Assembly: GCA_017798145.1 (NCBI GenBank) | Contig: CP059069.1 | Span: forward strand, 1,969,226 to 2,033,225 | Length of the DNA stretch: 64,000 nt | Source of the DNA: Akkermansiaceae bacterium | Lineage (GTDB): Bacteria > Verrucomicrobiota > Verrucomicrobiia > Verrucomicrobiales > Akkermansiaceae | Direction: 5' to 3' | Shown here: piece by piece, positions 18,825 to 30,784 of the stretch | Numbering within the stretch: the first letter of the stretch is position 1 | Layout: every line of letters starts with the position of its first letter | The notes under the pieces: generated by a model | The model's database searches: none | The model's input: the letters and a program-made list of their open reading frames with translations, nothing else | Told to the model about the DNA's origin: nothing | Made by a program: the position numbers and the translations under genes

Positions 18825-19109
18825 ATGAACTTCACCGAGATCGACCGCGAGGATTTCCGCCGCCTGCTCATGGAAATCCACGCCACCCACATGCCCTTCG
18901 GCATGTTCGGAAAGGAAAAACACCCGCCCAAAGGCGTGCCGATCTACGATCTCCCGGAGGAATACCTGATGTGGTTCAAGCAGCGCGAATTCCCCAAGGG
19001 CCGCCTCGGGGAGCTCATGGCCCACGTCTGCGAGATCAAGGAATGCGGCATGGACTCGCTCTTCGATCCCATGCGCAAAGCCAACGGCGGGCGCACCAGG
19101 CTTGGGTGA
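18825..19109 (+). CDS. DUF3820-family small protein
   Basis: 94 residues from the ATG at 18825. The core HATHMPFGMFG, then GVPIYDLPEEYLMWFKQR and FPKGRLGELM, matches the small DUF3820 family (annotated elsewhere as putative quorum-sensing-regulated virulence factor). The fold is small and soluble and no biochemical role is established. The open frame extends upstream on the antisense of the VOC gene, but this ATG gives the family's usual length. It is divergent from the HtrA operon. Confidence 0.85.
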   Translation: MNFTEIDREDFRRLLMEIHATHMPFGMFGKEKHPPKGVPIYDLPEEYLMWFKQREFPKGRLGELMAHVCEIKECGMDSLFDPMRKANGGRTRLG

Positions 19110-19279
19110 GACGAGGAGCAAGGGGCAGGGCGACGCCCTGGGGGGAAACGGGAGCTGGGAAACAAGGCCCATGTCAGGAAACAGGCTCCAGAGCCCAGCT
19201 GCGCAAATCCCGCGCACTTTCCCGGAGGGTATGCGGAGCCGGGAACCGCCGGCCCTGCCATGGTCTCCGCGTGCCTCCC

Positions 19280-20677
19280 ATGCAGCAGAACAAGCGTCCG
19301 AACCTCGTCTCCCTCACGACGATCAATCCGGACGGCTCCCACTACGTCCTCCACCCGGCGGACGTAAGCGGGCGTTTCACCTTTTTCCGCAGGATCTTCG
19401 GAATCGTCCTCATCGCCGTATATGTGCTCATGCCGTGGATCCCCATCAACGGCGCTCCCGCCCTGTTCTTCGATGTCGAGAACCGCCGCTTCCACATGTT
19501 CGGCCTCACCCTCCTGACCCAAGACCTCTGGGTGTTCTTCTTCGCCATCTCCGGGCTGGGCTTCGTCCTCTTCTTCCTCACCGCCCTGCTCGGCCGCCTC
19601 TGGTGCGGCTGGGCCTGCCCATACACCGTTTTCCTGGAACACGTTTTCCGCCGCATCGAGCGCCTGATCGATGGCGACGCCACCGCGCGCCGCAAGCTCG
19701 ACCAAGCTCCCTCCAGCGCACGGAAAACGATACGCCGCGCCGTGAAATACGCGCTCTACCTCATAGCCTCAGCCGCCATCGCCCATGTGTTCATCAGCTA
19801 CTTCGTCTCACTGCCCCGCCTGTACCAATTCATGCGGGAAGGCCCACTCCAGCACGGAGCGACCTTCACCATCATCTCCGCCCTCACCGCCGCTCTCTAC
19901 TTCTGCTTCGCATGGTTCCGCGAGCAGTTCTGCATCATCCTCTGCCCCTACGGACGCATCCAATCCGCGCTGACGGATGATGAAACCGTGGTCATCGGCT
20001 ACGATGCCAAACGCGGCGAACCGCGCGGCAAAGCCACCGATCCCAGCGCCGGCGATTGCATCGACTGCACCCGCTGCGTCCAGGTCTGCCCCACCGGCAT
20101 CGACATCCGCAACGGCCTCCAGATGGAATGCATCGGCTGCGCGGCGTGCATCGATGCCTGCAACGACATCATGCGGAAACTGAAACGCCCGGAAGGCCTC
20201 GTCCGCTACGATTCCACCAAAGGCCTGGAAGGGGAAAAACGCCACATCCTGCGCCCCCGCATCTGGCTCTATGCGGCGATGGGATTGCTCGGCCTCATGG
20301 CGCTCGGCTTCACCGCCTTCCACAAGGCCAAGCCGGTCTTCGCCGAGGTCTCGCGGATGCGCGGCGCACCGTTTTTCGTGGATCCCACCGTGGTGCGGAA
20401 CCACTACCAGCTCCGCCTCCTCAACAAGCGCAACCAGCCCGTCACCTTCACCATCTCGCTTGAAGATGCGCCCGCAGGCTTCACTCTCAGCGGCATCGGC
20501 GAGCCTCTGACCCTGGCCGCCCACGCCGAGGCGAGCCGCCCGATAGTCATCATCAACGACCGTGAGCACTACAAAGGCCCGACCGAATTGACCCTCGAGA
20601 TCGAGGCACAGCCCGGCGATGCCGAGATCTACCAGAAAATCAAATTCCTAGGCCCCAACCCCAACCAAACCAACTGA
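19280..20677 (+). CDS. ccoG: Cytochrome c oxidase accessory protein CcoG (FixG/RdxA)
   Basis: 465 residues from the ATG at 19280. It is a polyferredoxin membrane protein acting in maturation of cbb3-type oxidase, where the family reduces Cu(II) for the copper centre. Several transmembrane helices are visible (IFGIVLIAVYVLMPWI; FFFAISGLGFVLFFLTALLG; YALYLIASAAIAHVFI), together with the NapH-like motifs WCGWACPYTVF and CIILCPYGRIQ. Two 4Fe-4S clusters are predicted (CIDCTRCVQVCPTG; CIGCAACIDACNDI), and the C-terminus is an Ig-like periplasmic domain. It is preceded by 170 bp without a gene, containing a small perfect dyad CAGGGCG-A-CGCCCTG. It is followed after 2 bp by a small membrane protein and then a SafE protein. 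The oxidase subunits themselves are not in the window. Confidence 0.96.
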   Translation: MQQNKRPNLVSLTTINPDGSHYVLHPADVSGRFTFFRRIFGIVLIAVYVLMPWIPINGAPALFFDVENRRFHMFGLTLLTQDLWVFFFAISGLGFVLFFLTALLGRLWCGWACPYTVFLEHVFRRIERLIDGDATARRKLDQAPSSARKTIRRAVKYALYLIASAAIAHVFISYFVSLPRLYQFMREGPLQHGATFTIISALTAALYFCFAWFREQFCIILCPYGRIQSALTDDETVVIGYDAKRGEPRGKATDPSAGDCIDCTRCVQVCPTGIDIRNGLQMECIGCAACIDACNDIMRKLKRPEGLVRYDSTKGLEGEKRHILRPRIWLYAAMGLLGLMALGFTAFHKAKPVFAEVSRMRGAPFFVDPTVVRNHYQLRLLNKRNQPVTFTISLEDAPAGFTLSGIGEPLTLAAHAEASRPIVIINDREHYKGPTELTLEIEAQPGDAEIYQKIKFLGPNPNQTN

Positions 20678-20679
20678 AC

Positions 20680-20823
20680 ATGCAACCGAAAACCATCCGC
20701 CCATGGCTCTACGTAACCGGAGCCTTCCTCCTGCTCATCGCCGCGTGGACCAGCCTGATCTTTGTGGCCTTGAAACACGCACCGCAGAGCGTGCCGCTGC
20801 AAACTTTAAACTCCAAACCTTAA
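20680..20823 (+). CDS. Small single-helix membrane protein (FixH-position, possibly truncated)
   Basis: 47 residues beginning 2 bp after ccoG: a short basic N-terminus, one helix (LYVTGAFLLLIAAWTSLIFV), then KHAPQSVPLQ and a tail LNSKP. In other genomes FixH/CcoH (about 150 residues) occupies this position; here the frame ends inside an AT-rich repeat arm that supplies the last codons and the stop. It may be a genuine small accessory subunit or the stub of a longer protein. Expression coupled to ccoG is likely from spacing. Confidence 0.6.
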   Translation: MQPKTIRPWLYVTGAFLLLIAAWTSLIFVALKHAPQSVPLQTLNSKP

Positions 20824-20890
20824 ACTCCAATTTAAGAAAGAACTCCGCCAATCGACCTCTTCTTTGAGGTTTAGGGTTTAAAATTTAAAG
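20804..20890. repeat. AT-rich imperfect inverted repeat (25-bp arms) between small membrane gene and SafE gene
   Basis: The left arm (20804-20828) and the reverse complement of the right arm (20866-20890) match at 19 of 25 positions, and every difference is a C/T transition. The left arm is itself built from two TTAAACTCC units. The composition is unlike the GC-rich flanks. The left arm encodes the end and stop of the upstream small protein, and the right arm ends 2 bp before the TTG start of the SafE gene. It looks like a small inserted or mobile palindromic element; its identity is unknown. Confidence 0.7.
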
Positions 20891-20892
20891 CA

Positions 20893-21594
20893 TTGGATCC
20901 CGTCCACACCACCATCGGAGCCCTCGTCGCCGGCCTCGTGACCAGCGTGCACTGCGTCGGCATGTGCGGCCCCATCGCGTGCGGGCTTGCGGCGATGCCC
21001 TCGTCGGAAACGGAGCGGCTGGCGGCGATGAGCGCCTACCACGGCGCGCGCCTCACGTCCTACGCGGCCATCGGCGCGCTGTGCGGCGCCCTCGGCAGCC
21101 AGCCGCTGCAATGGTTCTTCGACTCGCCCGCCGTGCTGCTGCCGTGGGTGCTTGTCGCGGTGATGCTGGTGTTCGGATTCGGCCTGGAAAAGAAGCTTCC
21201 GCGCCCTCCCGCGCTGCTGAAGTGGACGGCGAAGATGCGCTTCCGCCTCGGGCGGATGTCGCCGCTGCGCGGAGGGCTGGCGCTCGGTTTCCTGACCCCG
21301 CTGCTGCCCTGCGGGCCGCTGTATCTGCTTTTCGGGGCGTCCCTGCTCAGCGGATCGGCGTTGCGCGGCGCGGAGTTCGCGCTCGCTTTCGGCCTCGGCA
21401 CGGTGCCGCTTCTGTGGCTCGCCCAACAGCAGCTCAAGCATCTCCAGAAGCGCATCAAGCCCGCCACCCTCGTCCGCGTCCAGCGCTCGCTCGCCATCGC
21501 CGCCGCCCTCGTCATGGCCTTCCGACTCTGGGGCACCGTCCCCGCCGCCATGGCCGAGGAAAAGCCCGAGGAGCTTCCCTCCTGCTGCCACTAA
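20893..21594 (+). CDS. Sulfite exporter TauE/SafE-family protein (CcoG-linked type)
   Basis: 233 residues. The start is the TTG at 20893; no ATG or GTG is available between the repeat element and the conserved N-terminus. It begins GALVAGLVTSVHCVGMCGPI with the Cys pair typical of the COG2836 group that accompanies cbb3-oxidase copper-assembly genes. A second conserved block is GFLTPLLPCGPLYLLFGA. Six or so helices are expected. Partner genes ccoG (upstream) and the copper ATPase ccoI (27360) support a role in copper delivery for cbb3 maturation rather than sulfite export. It converges with the membrane protein gene ending at 21650. Confidence 0.88.
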   Translation: MDPVHTTIGALVAGLVTSVHCVGMCGPIACGLAAMPSSETERLAAMSAYHGARLTSYAAIGALCGALGSQPLQWFFDSPAVLLPWVLVAVMLVFGFGLEKKLPRPPALLKWTAKMRFRLGRMSPLRGGLALGFLTPLLPCGPLYLLFGASLLSGSALRGAEFALAFGLGTVPLLWLAQQQLKHLQKRIKPATLVRVQRSLAIAAALVMAFRLWGTVPAAMAEEKPEELPSCCH

Positions 21595-21649
21595 GGTTTA
21601 CCCCAAGGCCTGAGGTTTGCGGTTTCTTCCCGGGCGGAAAGCCAACGGA

Positions 21650-22564
21650 TCACTTGGCTCGCGTCAGCATCTTGCCGATGAAGCGGCCGATGGCGGCGCA
21701 GCCGAGAGCCAGCAACGGGATCTGGAACAAGTGCTTCTCTTTGAGCACGAACAACAGAATGACACCGATAAGCCCCCCCAGGCCAAAGCCGATGAACCCT
21801 CCGATGATGCCGCCCAGCAATTGGCGCGGGTTGAACGTGTTTTCCAGAGTCAGTGCGCGCAGAGGCGCCTCATTTGCCGCGTTCGCAAGCACATCAAGCA
21901 GGTCGTTGGCGACGGTCAGCAGGCTTTCGCGTTCCCTTCCCTCGAGGATGGTATCACTTAAACCGGGTGTGATGATCCGGGTTTCCGGCGCACGTATCGC
22001 CAGGTATCCGTCCTGCACCTCGATGAATCCGGTGGTGGCAGTGGAGAGGAAGCGCAAGACGCCGGGTTTGCAGATCGAGGCCATGTCCGTGAGGCCGGGA
22101 ACGAGATGCCCGGCGGATTTGATCGAGGCCTCCATGGCCTCAAAAGCGCCTCCGGCGAAGAGGCTGTAGCTCTTGTTGAACGCATCGACCAGGCGCTGCT
22201 CATCCGGCGGGGCGAGCGGGTTCACTTTCAGATCGAGCCCCTTGATTCCCAGGAAATTCATCCCCCCCGTCTCACGGCGCGGCAGGAGGTCGAAATTCGG
22301 CAGATTCAGTCCGGTGGTGGGAATCACGACGACCGTATTCCAGACAAAAAAGAAACCGGTGGAATCGCTCTCCTCGAACCTAGCATCGAGAATCTCGAAC
22401 GGCCTGTTTCGATGGACGCCGAGAACGTGGTCCCGGAAACTTTCCGCCCTTCTGAAGATATCGAGGCTGCGTGCGCCTTCGGAAATCACCCCCTGCGATT
22501 CCGCGTGAAACACGTAACCGTTCTCCTGTGCCCACTGGCCGTTTTCATTCTTATGGTCGTTCAT
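21650..22564 (-). CDS. Uncharacterised membrane protein, last gene of the sigma/kinase operon
   Basis: 304 residues and not recognised. A soluble N-terminal part of about 245 residues (FFFVWNTVVVIPTTGLNLP; NPLAPPDEQRLVDAFNKSYS) precedes two C-terminal helices: a glycine-rich one (LLGGIIGGFIGFGLGGLIGV) and LFQIPLLALGCAAIGRFIG. No signal peptide is seen. It begins 18 bp after the stop of the Ser/Thr kinase, so it belongs to that operon and may be a target or membrane partner. The start at 22564 (MNDHKNENGQ) fits the spacing. Confidence 0.78.
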   Translation of the reverse strand: MNDHKNENGQWAQENGYVFHAESQGVISEGARSLDIFRRAESFRDHVLGVHRNRPFEILDARFEESDSTGFFFVWNTVVVIPTTGLNLPNFDLLPRRETGGMNFLGIKGLDLKVNPLAPPDEQRLVDAFNKSYSLFAGGAFEAMEASIKSAGHLVPGLTDMASICKPGVLRFLSTATTGFIEVQDGYLAIRAPETRIITPGLSDTILEGRERESLLTVANDLLDVLANAANEAPLRALTLENTFNPRQLLGGIIGGFIGFGLGGLIGVILLFVLKEKHLFQIPLLALGCAAIGRFIGKMLTRAK

Positions 22565-22582
22565 GGCTTGGTTTTGCTGATC

Positions 22583-25594
<3,012 letters not shown>

Positions 25595-25660
25595 GGTCAC
25601 ATCATCACATGCGTTGCGTGTTGCAAATAACCGACACGCAAAATGCATGTTTTTCCAACA

Positions 25661-26215
25661 TCATTCATTCGGTTCCTTCAGCTCGCGGTAGAGCCAAAGT
25701 TTGGCGAGTTTCCAGTGGCGTTCCACCGTGCGCTCGCTGACATCGAGAAGGGTGGCGATCTCCCCGTTTCCCAACCCTGAGAAGAAACGCAGTTTCACGA
25801 TCTGGGCATCCATGGGCGATTCCGTTTCTAACCGACCGAGAGCTTCATGTACGTCGAGGAGTCGTTCGTCCTCCATCGGTGCCGCCACCGGCAGCTCGTC
25901 GTCAAGGGGAACGGCTTTTTCACCGCCGCCGCGCTTGGCGGCCATCCTCCGACGTGCCGCTTCGACGAGGATCCGGCGCATCGCCTCGGAGGCCGCGGCG
26001 TAGAATTGCTTGCGGTCGCGCCATTGGGCGGGTGCGGATTTTTCCAATCTCAGCCAGGCCTCATGGAGCAGTCCGCAAGTGTCGAGCGTGCCGCCCTGGC
26101 GTTCGCCCGCCATTTTGGAACGCGCGATCCGGCGCAATTCGGCGTATAACCCGGCGAACACTTCATTGTCGCGGGTCTCGTCGGAATGGTTCAGCCAGCG
26201 GGTGTATTCGGTCAT
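25661..26215 (-). CDS. ECF sigma factor (kinase-associated type)
   Basis: 184 residues. Region 2 reads LYAELRRIARSKMAGER and LLHEAWLRLEK; region 4 reads MDAQIVKLRFFSGLGNGEIA followed by LLDVSERTVERHWKLAKLWL. This matches the group often annotated as ECF sigma factors paired with Ser/Thr kinases. It begins 3 bp after the stop of the secreted-protein gene and ends 66 bp before the kinase start. No anti-sigma factor gene is present, which agrees with control by the neighbouring kinase, as known for some ECF groups. Confidence 0.94.
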   Translation of the reverse strand: MTEYTRWLNHSDETRDNEVFAGLYAELRRIARSKMAGERQGGTLDTCGLLHEAWLRLEKSAPAQWRDRKQFYAAASEAMRRILVEAARRRMAAKRGGGEKAVPLDDELPVAAPMEDERLLDVHEALGRLETESPMDAQIVKLRFFSGLGNGEIATLLDVSERTVERHWKLAKLWLYRELKEPNE

Positions 26216-26218
26216 GGG

Positions 26219-27118
26219 TTATTTGATTTCCGCTTCAAAGGTGCCGGAGACGAAGCTCCCGGCCTCGTCAGGCACACGAAGGTGGATCTTGCCGGGGATC
26301 TTGTCATCCTTGGCGGTGCCGAATTCCAGCTTCATGGCAAACTTCCCCGTGAAACTATCGTTCTGCGGCACGCGACCTTTCTCCACCATGCGACTCATGT
26401 GGATGTGCGCGGTGGTGGAACCCTGATTCGGCTTCACCGTGATGGTTTTCCCGTCCACCTCATTCTGGCCTTCATCGAACAGGAAAATCGTGAATTGCAT
26501 GTCTCCGAACAAGCCCTCGCCTTGCTGCAATTTCAAGGTGCCCACTCCCGAGTTCAGCGTCGCCTTCTCGACTTTGAACTCCTTGCCATGGACCTTGCCT
26601 GCCGCAGGCGTATCGGGGATCGGTTCCGCCGAAATGTCTTCGATCTTCCCGGCTGCCGGGGCATTTTCGCCGCCCTCTGCTTCGGTTCTTTCACCGCCAG
26701 CACCACGTTTCGCAAAGTCCTCCTTGCTCATGCGGTTGAAGATCGTCCAGCCACTCTCCGGGTCATTCAGCGCCATCTGTCCTTTGTCGAACCTGACATT
26801 CATTTCCTTGCCACCCGCGCTCAGCGTGAGTGAGTTCGCGGCCTCGTCCACCGCGGTGAGCTTGTAGGGGAGGGGTGGAGCGGCTGCAAGTCCCGGAGGG
26901 CCGTGGACGAACATTTTGTCCTTCTGGAACTCGACAACCATCGCGCCCATCATGGCCTGCTCCAATTCGTCCATTTCGCGATTCGCTTTTTTGGCCAGCG
27001 CGAGGGTTTTTTCCATATCGGGCTTCCAGTAGCCTGGCCGTTGGCTTGCTAGGTCGGCGGCCTGTGCGTGGATGACAGCCGAAACGGCAACGATGAGGGT
27101 GATGAGATGTTTCTTCAT
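26219..27118 (-). CDS. Secreted protein sharing its N-terminal domain with the operon's Ser/Thr kinase
   Basis: 299 residues from the ATG at 27118, which gives a signal peptide (MKKHLITLIVAVSAVIHAQA). Residues 28-140 align with residues about 464-580 of the kinase two genes downstream. Shared features are GYW-x-x-D, KTL, KKA, a central acidic helix, VHGPPG and a late RMS-[DK]-E-[DK]-F. An acidic linker follows, then a beta-rich C-terminal domain (KVHGKEFKVEKATLNSGVGT; VPQNDSFTGKFAMKLEF). It is the first gene of the operon, with 3 bp to the sigma gene. I infer it could be a periplasmic partner, ligand or competitor of the kinase sensor domain. No enzymatic motif is visible. Promoter signals should lie in the 241 bp shared with ccoI. 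Confidence 0.85.
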   Translation of the reverse strand: MKKHLITLIVAVSAVIHAQAADLASQRPGYWKPDMEKTLALAKKANREMDELEQAMMGAMVVEFQKDKMFVHGPPGLAAAPPLPYKLTAVDEAANSLTLSAGGKEMNVRFDKGQMALNDPESGWTIFNRMSKEDFAKRGAGGERTEAEGGENAPAAGKIEDISAEPIPDTPAAGKVHGKEFKVEKATLNSGVGTLKLQQGEGLFGDMQFTIFLFDEGQNEVDGKTITVKPNQGSTTAHIHMSRMVEKGRVPQNDSFTGKFAMKLEFGTAKDDKIPGKIHLRVPDEAGSFVSGTFEAEIK

Positions 27119-27359
27119 GACAAACACACACGCGCAGGGCGGGCGGATAAACCGACAATATCCGTGAAAATAATCCGATTGCATCCCCGGCGGCGTCATG
27201 TCCGTCACTCTTCCTTCCGGAATTCCTGAAAACAAGACAAGAGACCCGCAAGGCCGGCAGCAAGGGGTGCGCAGGCAAAGAGGCCAAATGCGCTGGGGTT
27301 GGGCTTGAAGGGGCGCCAGCCGGGAGGTCAGCATTGCCGCCGATCCTTTCACCTGAATC

Positions 27360-29684
27360 TTGCCTGTCTGCGAACATTGCGCGACCCCGTTTTCCGCCGC
27401 CTCCGCGGTGGATAGGTTCTGCTGCCGCGGCTGCGAGTTCGTCCACGGGATGATCCAGGGCGAAGGGCTGGGGCATTTCTACGATCTCCGTAGTAATTCC
27501 ACCCTGCGGCCCGTCCGCAGCGTGCCCTTCGAGGCGCGCGATTTCGGCTGGCTCAAGGAGCGGGCGGCGGCCATCGAGGAAAACGTTCCCAAAGGCGAGG
27601 CGGCGGAGGGGGATTTCTCGCTGGAGGGGCTGTCGTGCGTGGGCTGCGTGTGGCTGGTGGAAAACGTTTTCCGCCGCCATCACGGCGCGCTGGAAGCCTC
27701 CGCCCATCCGGCGACCGGGCTGCTGCGGCTGCGCTGGCTTTCCGGTGAGACGGATCTTACGTCCTTTGCGGACGAGCTAGCCTCCTTCGGCTACACCCTC
27801 ACGCCGAAGAAGCCCGGCTCCTCCGGCGGCGAGATCCGCCAGCTCGGCGCGAAGCTCGGTCTCTGCGCCGCCTTCGCGATGAACGCGATGGTCTTCACCC
27901 TGCCGCGCTACGTCGGCATGCCGGACGACTTCGGTTTCGCGGGCATTTTCCAGCTCATCACGTTCCTCTCCGCCACGCTGGCGATGCTGGTCGGCGGCTC
28001 CCATTTCATCAAGCGCGCCTGGCTTTCCACCAAGGCCGGCGTGCCGCACATCGACCTGCCCATCGCCCTGGGCGTCAGCTTCGCTTTCATCGGTTCGCTC
28101 ATCGGCTGGGCGCTCGGCGTCGAGGGGCTGATGTATTTCGACTTCGTGGCGATGTTCATTTTCCTGATGCTCGGAGGCCGCTACCTCCAGCTCGCGGCGA
28201 TCGAAAAAAACCGCAACCGCCTTCAGCGCCGCCGCCCCGTGCCGGAAACGATGGCCTCGCCGGATCGCGCGGAGCCCGTCCCGCTCTCCGAACTCGCGCC
28301 GGGCATGAGGGTCGAGATTTTGCCCGGACAATCCGTGCCCGTCGCCGCCACGCTCGATTCCGAAGCCGCCGAGTTTTCCCTGGAATGGATCAACGGCGAG
28401 GCGGATCCGCACACGTTTTCGGCGGGCCGCACGGTTCCCGCCGGTGCCATCCACCTCGGTTCCGCGCCCGTCATCGTGAAAGCGAGCGAGGCATGGGCGG
28501 ATTCCCTGTTGGCGCGGCTGACCGGATCGGATCGCGCCGCCGCGCGCGTGCCCGCGCTGGAGAAACTGCTGCGCCACTACCTCGCCGCCATCGTCCTGAT
28601 CGGCGTGGCGGGCTTTGTTTGGTGGCTGCGGATGGACGGCTTCGCGCCGGCCTTGCAGGTGATGATCTCGGTCTTTGTCGTCTCCTGCCCCTGCGCTCTC
28701 GGCGTCGCCCTGCCGCTCGCCGACGAACTGGCGGGCACCCGGATGGAACGCGCCGGGGTCTTCATCCGCGAGCCGCTGATCTGGTCGCGTCTCCGCGCCG
28801 TGCGGAAAATCATTTTCGACAAAACCGGCACCCTCACCCTCGAGCGCCCCGTGCTGATGAACCCCGAGGCCGTCGGAAATCTCGATACCGATGCCAAATC
28901 CGCCCTTGCCCGCCTGACCGACGGATCACTTCATCCGGTTTCCCGCACCCTGCTCGAAGCCCTCGGCGCAGACGGCCAGCGCTTGCTCCGGTCATTGCCC
29001 GCCGCGGAAATCCAGGACACGCCCGGCATGGGTCGATCCTTCGGGAAATGGTCGCTCGGCAGGCCGGGCTGGGCATCCGGCGAAGCGGCAGCAGACGCCC
29101 CCCACGACGCGGAACTCTGCCATGGCGGCGAGCCCGTCGCCCGCTTCCGCTTCGAGGAATCCCTGCGCCCGGATGCCATCGCGGCTCTGCGAGTGTTACA
29201 AAAAGATCACCGCCTCATCATCCTTTCCGGAGACAGGCCGGAGAAAGTCGCCGCCGCCGCCGCCGCGCTCGGCATCGCACGGGAGGACGCCCATTCCGCC
29301 CTCCAGCCCGCCGAAAAGGAAGCCCTCGTCCGCCAGCTCGACGCGCACGACACCCTCTACCTCGGCGACGGCGCGAACGATTCCCTCGCCTTCAACGCCG
29401 CCTGGGTTACGGGAACCCCGGTGGTTGACCGCAGCCTGTTGGAAACGAAATCCGACTTCTATTTCCTCGGCCAGAGCCTGCGCTTCCTGCCCGGAATGCT
29501 CGCCCTCGCGAAGCATCGCCGCGCCGCCGTCCGCACCGCGTTCGCTTTCGCGCTCGTTTACAACGCCACTGCCATCACCTTCGCCCTGCTCGGCCACATG
29601 AACCCGCTCGTCGCCGCCATCATCATGCCGCTGAGTTCCGCGATCTCGCTGGGCATCGTCGCCGCAAGCCTCCGCAAGCCATGA
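27360..29684 (+). CDS. ccoI: Copper-translocating P1B-type ATPase CcoI/FixI
   Basis: 774 residues from a TTG at 27360; an in-frame stop just upstream excludes an earlier start. An N-terminal Cys-rich segment (CEHCATPF, then FCCRGCEFVHGMI) is typical of FixI/CcoI. It is followed by a metal-binding domain with CVGC and about eight transmembrane helices including the metal-site motif SCPCALGVALPLA. Phosphorylation is at the Asp of DKTGTLT; the HP motif is SLHPVSRTL and the hinge is GDGANDSLAFNA. The protein exports Cu(I) for insertion into the cbb3 oxidase CuB centre. ccoG and the SafE gene lie 6-8 kb upstream on the same strand, separated by the sigma/kinase operon. Its stop overlaps an ATG in the next frame (ATGA at 29681). 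Confidence 0.93.
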   Translation: MPVCEHCATPFSAASAVDRFCCRGCEFVHGMIQGEGLGHFYDLRSNSTLRPVRSVPFEARDFGWLKERAAAIEENVPKGEAAEGDFSLEGLSCVGCVWLVENVFRRHHGALEASAHPATGLLRLRWLSGETDLTSFADELASFGYTLTPKKPGSSGGEIRQLGAKLGLCAAFAMNAMVFTLPRYVGMPDDFGFAGIFQLITFLSATLAMLVGGSHFIKRAWLSTKAGVPHIDLPIALGVSFAFIGSLIGWALGVEGLMYFDFVAMFIFLMLGGRYLQLAAIEKNRNRLQRRRPVPETMASPDRAEPVPLSELAPGMRVEILPGQSVPVAATLDSEAAEFSLEWINGEADPHTFSAGRTVPAGAIHLGSAPVIVKASEAWADSLLARLTGSDRAAARVPALEKLLRHYLAAIVLIGVAGFVWWLRMDGFAPALQVMISVFVVSCPCALGVALPLADELAGTRMERAGVFIREPLIWSRLRAVRKIIFDKTGTLTLERPVLMNPEAVGNLDTDAKSALARLTDGSLHPVSRTLLEALGADGQRLLRSLPAAEIQDTPGMGRSFGKWSLGRPGWASGEAAADAPHDAELCHGGEPVARFRFEESLRPDAIAALRVLQKDHRLIILSGDRPEKVAAAAAALGIAREDAHSALQPAEKEALVRQLDAHDTLYLGDGANDSLAFNAAWVTGTPVVDRSLLETKSDFYFLGQSLRFLPGMLALAKHRRAAVRTAFAFALVYNATAITFALLGHMNPLVAAIIMPLSSAISLGIVAASLRKP

Positions 29685-29758
29685 AACGCCGCCCCCGACA
29701 CAGACCGGAAATCCGTTGCGCAACCCGCAGGTACGTCCTACCCTCCGGCGCCCCTGCC

Positions 29759-30676
29759 ATGAAAAGCGATTCGGACAATTTCCGCAAAACCATCTACGGC
29801 CGCGTCCTGGATTCGGAACTCCTTGTCACCTACCAGAATGCGTTCCGCTGCGCCACCGGCCTGCCGCTCCGCTTCGTCGATGCGGACTCCTCGCTGCCCT
29901 CCACCTGCGCCCAGGCGGAGAACGGCAGCATTTTTTGTGAAAAGCTAAGCCTCTGCAAATCCGCCTGCAACGCCTGCATTGAAGTGAACCGCCGCCTCAC
30001 CGAGGAGGCCAAACTCGGGGCACCCGCCAGTTGCAAATGCTTCTCCGGCATGTCCTCCACCGCCGTCCCCGTCTCCTGCAACGGCACCCTCATCGGCTTC
30101 CTCCGCACCGGCCAGGTCTTCCATTCCGTTCCCGACGGCGCGACCTTCGAAAAGGTGTCCAAGACCCTCCGCCGCCAGGGGCTTTCCGAGTCCGAGGCCG
30201 AATCCCTGCGCGATGCCTACTTCCAGACCCAGGTGGTCGATCCCGAGCGCTACCAGAGCATGATCACCCTGCTGGCGACCTTCGGCACCCAGCTCAGCCG
30301 CCATGCGGAAAAGCTCGCCATCGTCAGCGAGAACAGCGAGCCGGAGGCCATCTCGCGCGCCCGGGATTTCATCGCCCGCAACCTCGACGAGCCGCTCCCG
30401 CTCTCCCTCGTGGCCCGGCACGCCGGCCTGAGCGAATCCCATTTCTGCCGCGTTTTCAAGGAAGCCACCGGCCTCACGCTCACCGATTACGTGAACCGCC
30501 GCCGCATCGAGTGGGCGAAAAAGGAACTGCTCAAGCCGGAAGTCCGCGTCTCCGAGATCGCCTTCCAGATCGGCTACCAATCCCTCTCCCAGTTCAACCG
30601 CAGTTTCGCCCGCTTCACCGGGAACTCACCCACCAATTTCCGCCGGGAGGAACTCTCCAAGCTCACGGCCGTGTGA
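29759..30676 (+). CDS. AraC-family regulator with PocR-type sensor domain
   Basis: 305 residues from the ATG at 29759; an upstream ATG at 29681, overlapping the ccoI stop, would add 26 atypical basic residues. The N-terminal PocR-like domain (about 10-190: LDSELLVTYQNAFRCATGLP) contains a Cys cluster (FCEKLSLCKSACNACIE and ASCKCFSG) that could bind a metal or haem-like cofactor. The C-terminal AraC-type double HTH reads SLVARHAGLSESHFCRVFKE and VSEIAFQIGYQSLSQFNRSF. PocR regulates propanediol/cobalamin genes in enterobacteria, and related domains sense small organics or redox state. The position directly after ccoI hints at a link with oxidase or metal status, which is inference. Confidence 0.9.
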   Translation: MKSDSDNFRKTIYGRVLDSELLVTYQNAFRCATGLPLRFVDADSSLPSTCAQAENGSIFCEKLSLCKSACNACIEVNRRLTEEAKLGAPASCKCFSGMSSTAVPVSCNGTLIGFLRTGQVFHSVPDGATFEKVSKTLRRQGLSESEAESLRDAYFQTQVVDPERYQSMITLLATFGTQLSRHAEKLAIVSENSEPEAISRARDFIARNLDEPLPLSLVARHAGLSESHFCRVFKEATGLTLTDYVNRRRIEWAKKELLKPEVRVSEIAFQIGYQSLSQFNRSFARFTGNSPTNFRREELSKLTAV

Positions 30677-30784
30677 TCTCACGCCGCCCACTCCACACCG
30701 GTTTCATCTCCCCCTGCTGCCTGTTCTTTTCGTTGAAAAGGTGATGTGCACTTTCTTGCCCCGAATGATCCTCCCGACCTCAAG

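Noticed and set aside
20866-20890. Telomere-like TTTAGGG string suggesting contamination or a chromosome end
   Set aside because: It is a single unit inside an inverted-repeat element, flanked on both sides by genes of the same functional cluster.
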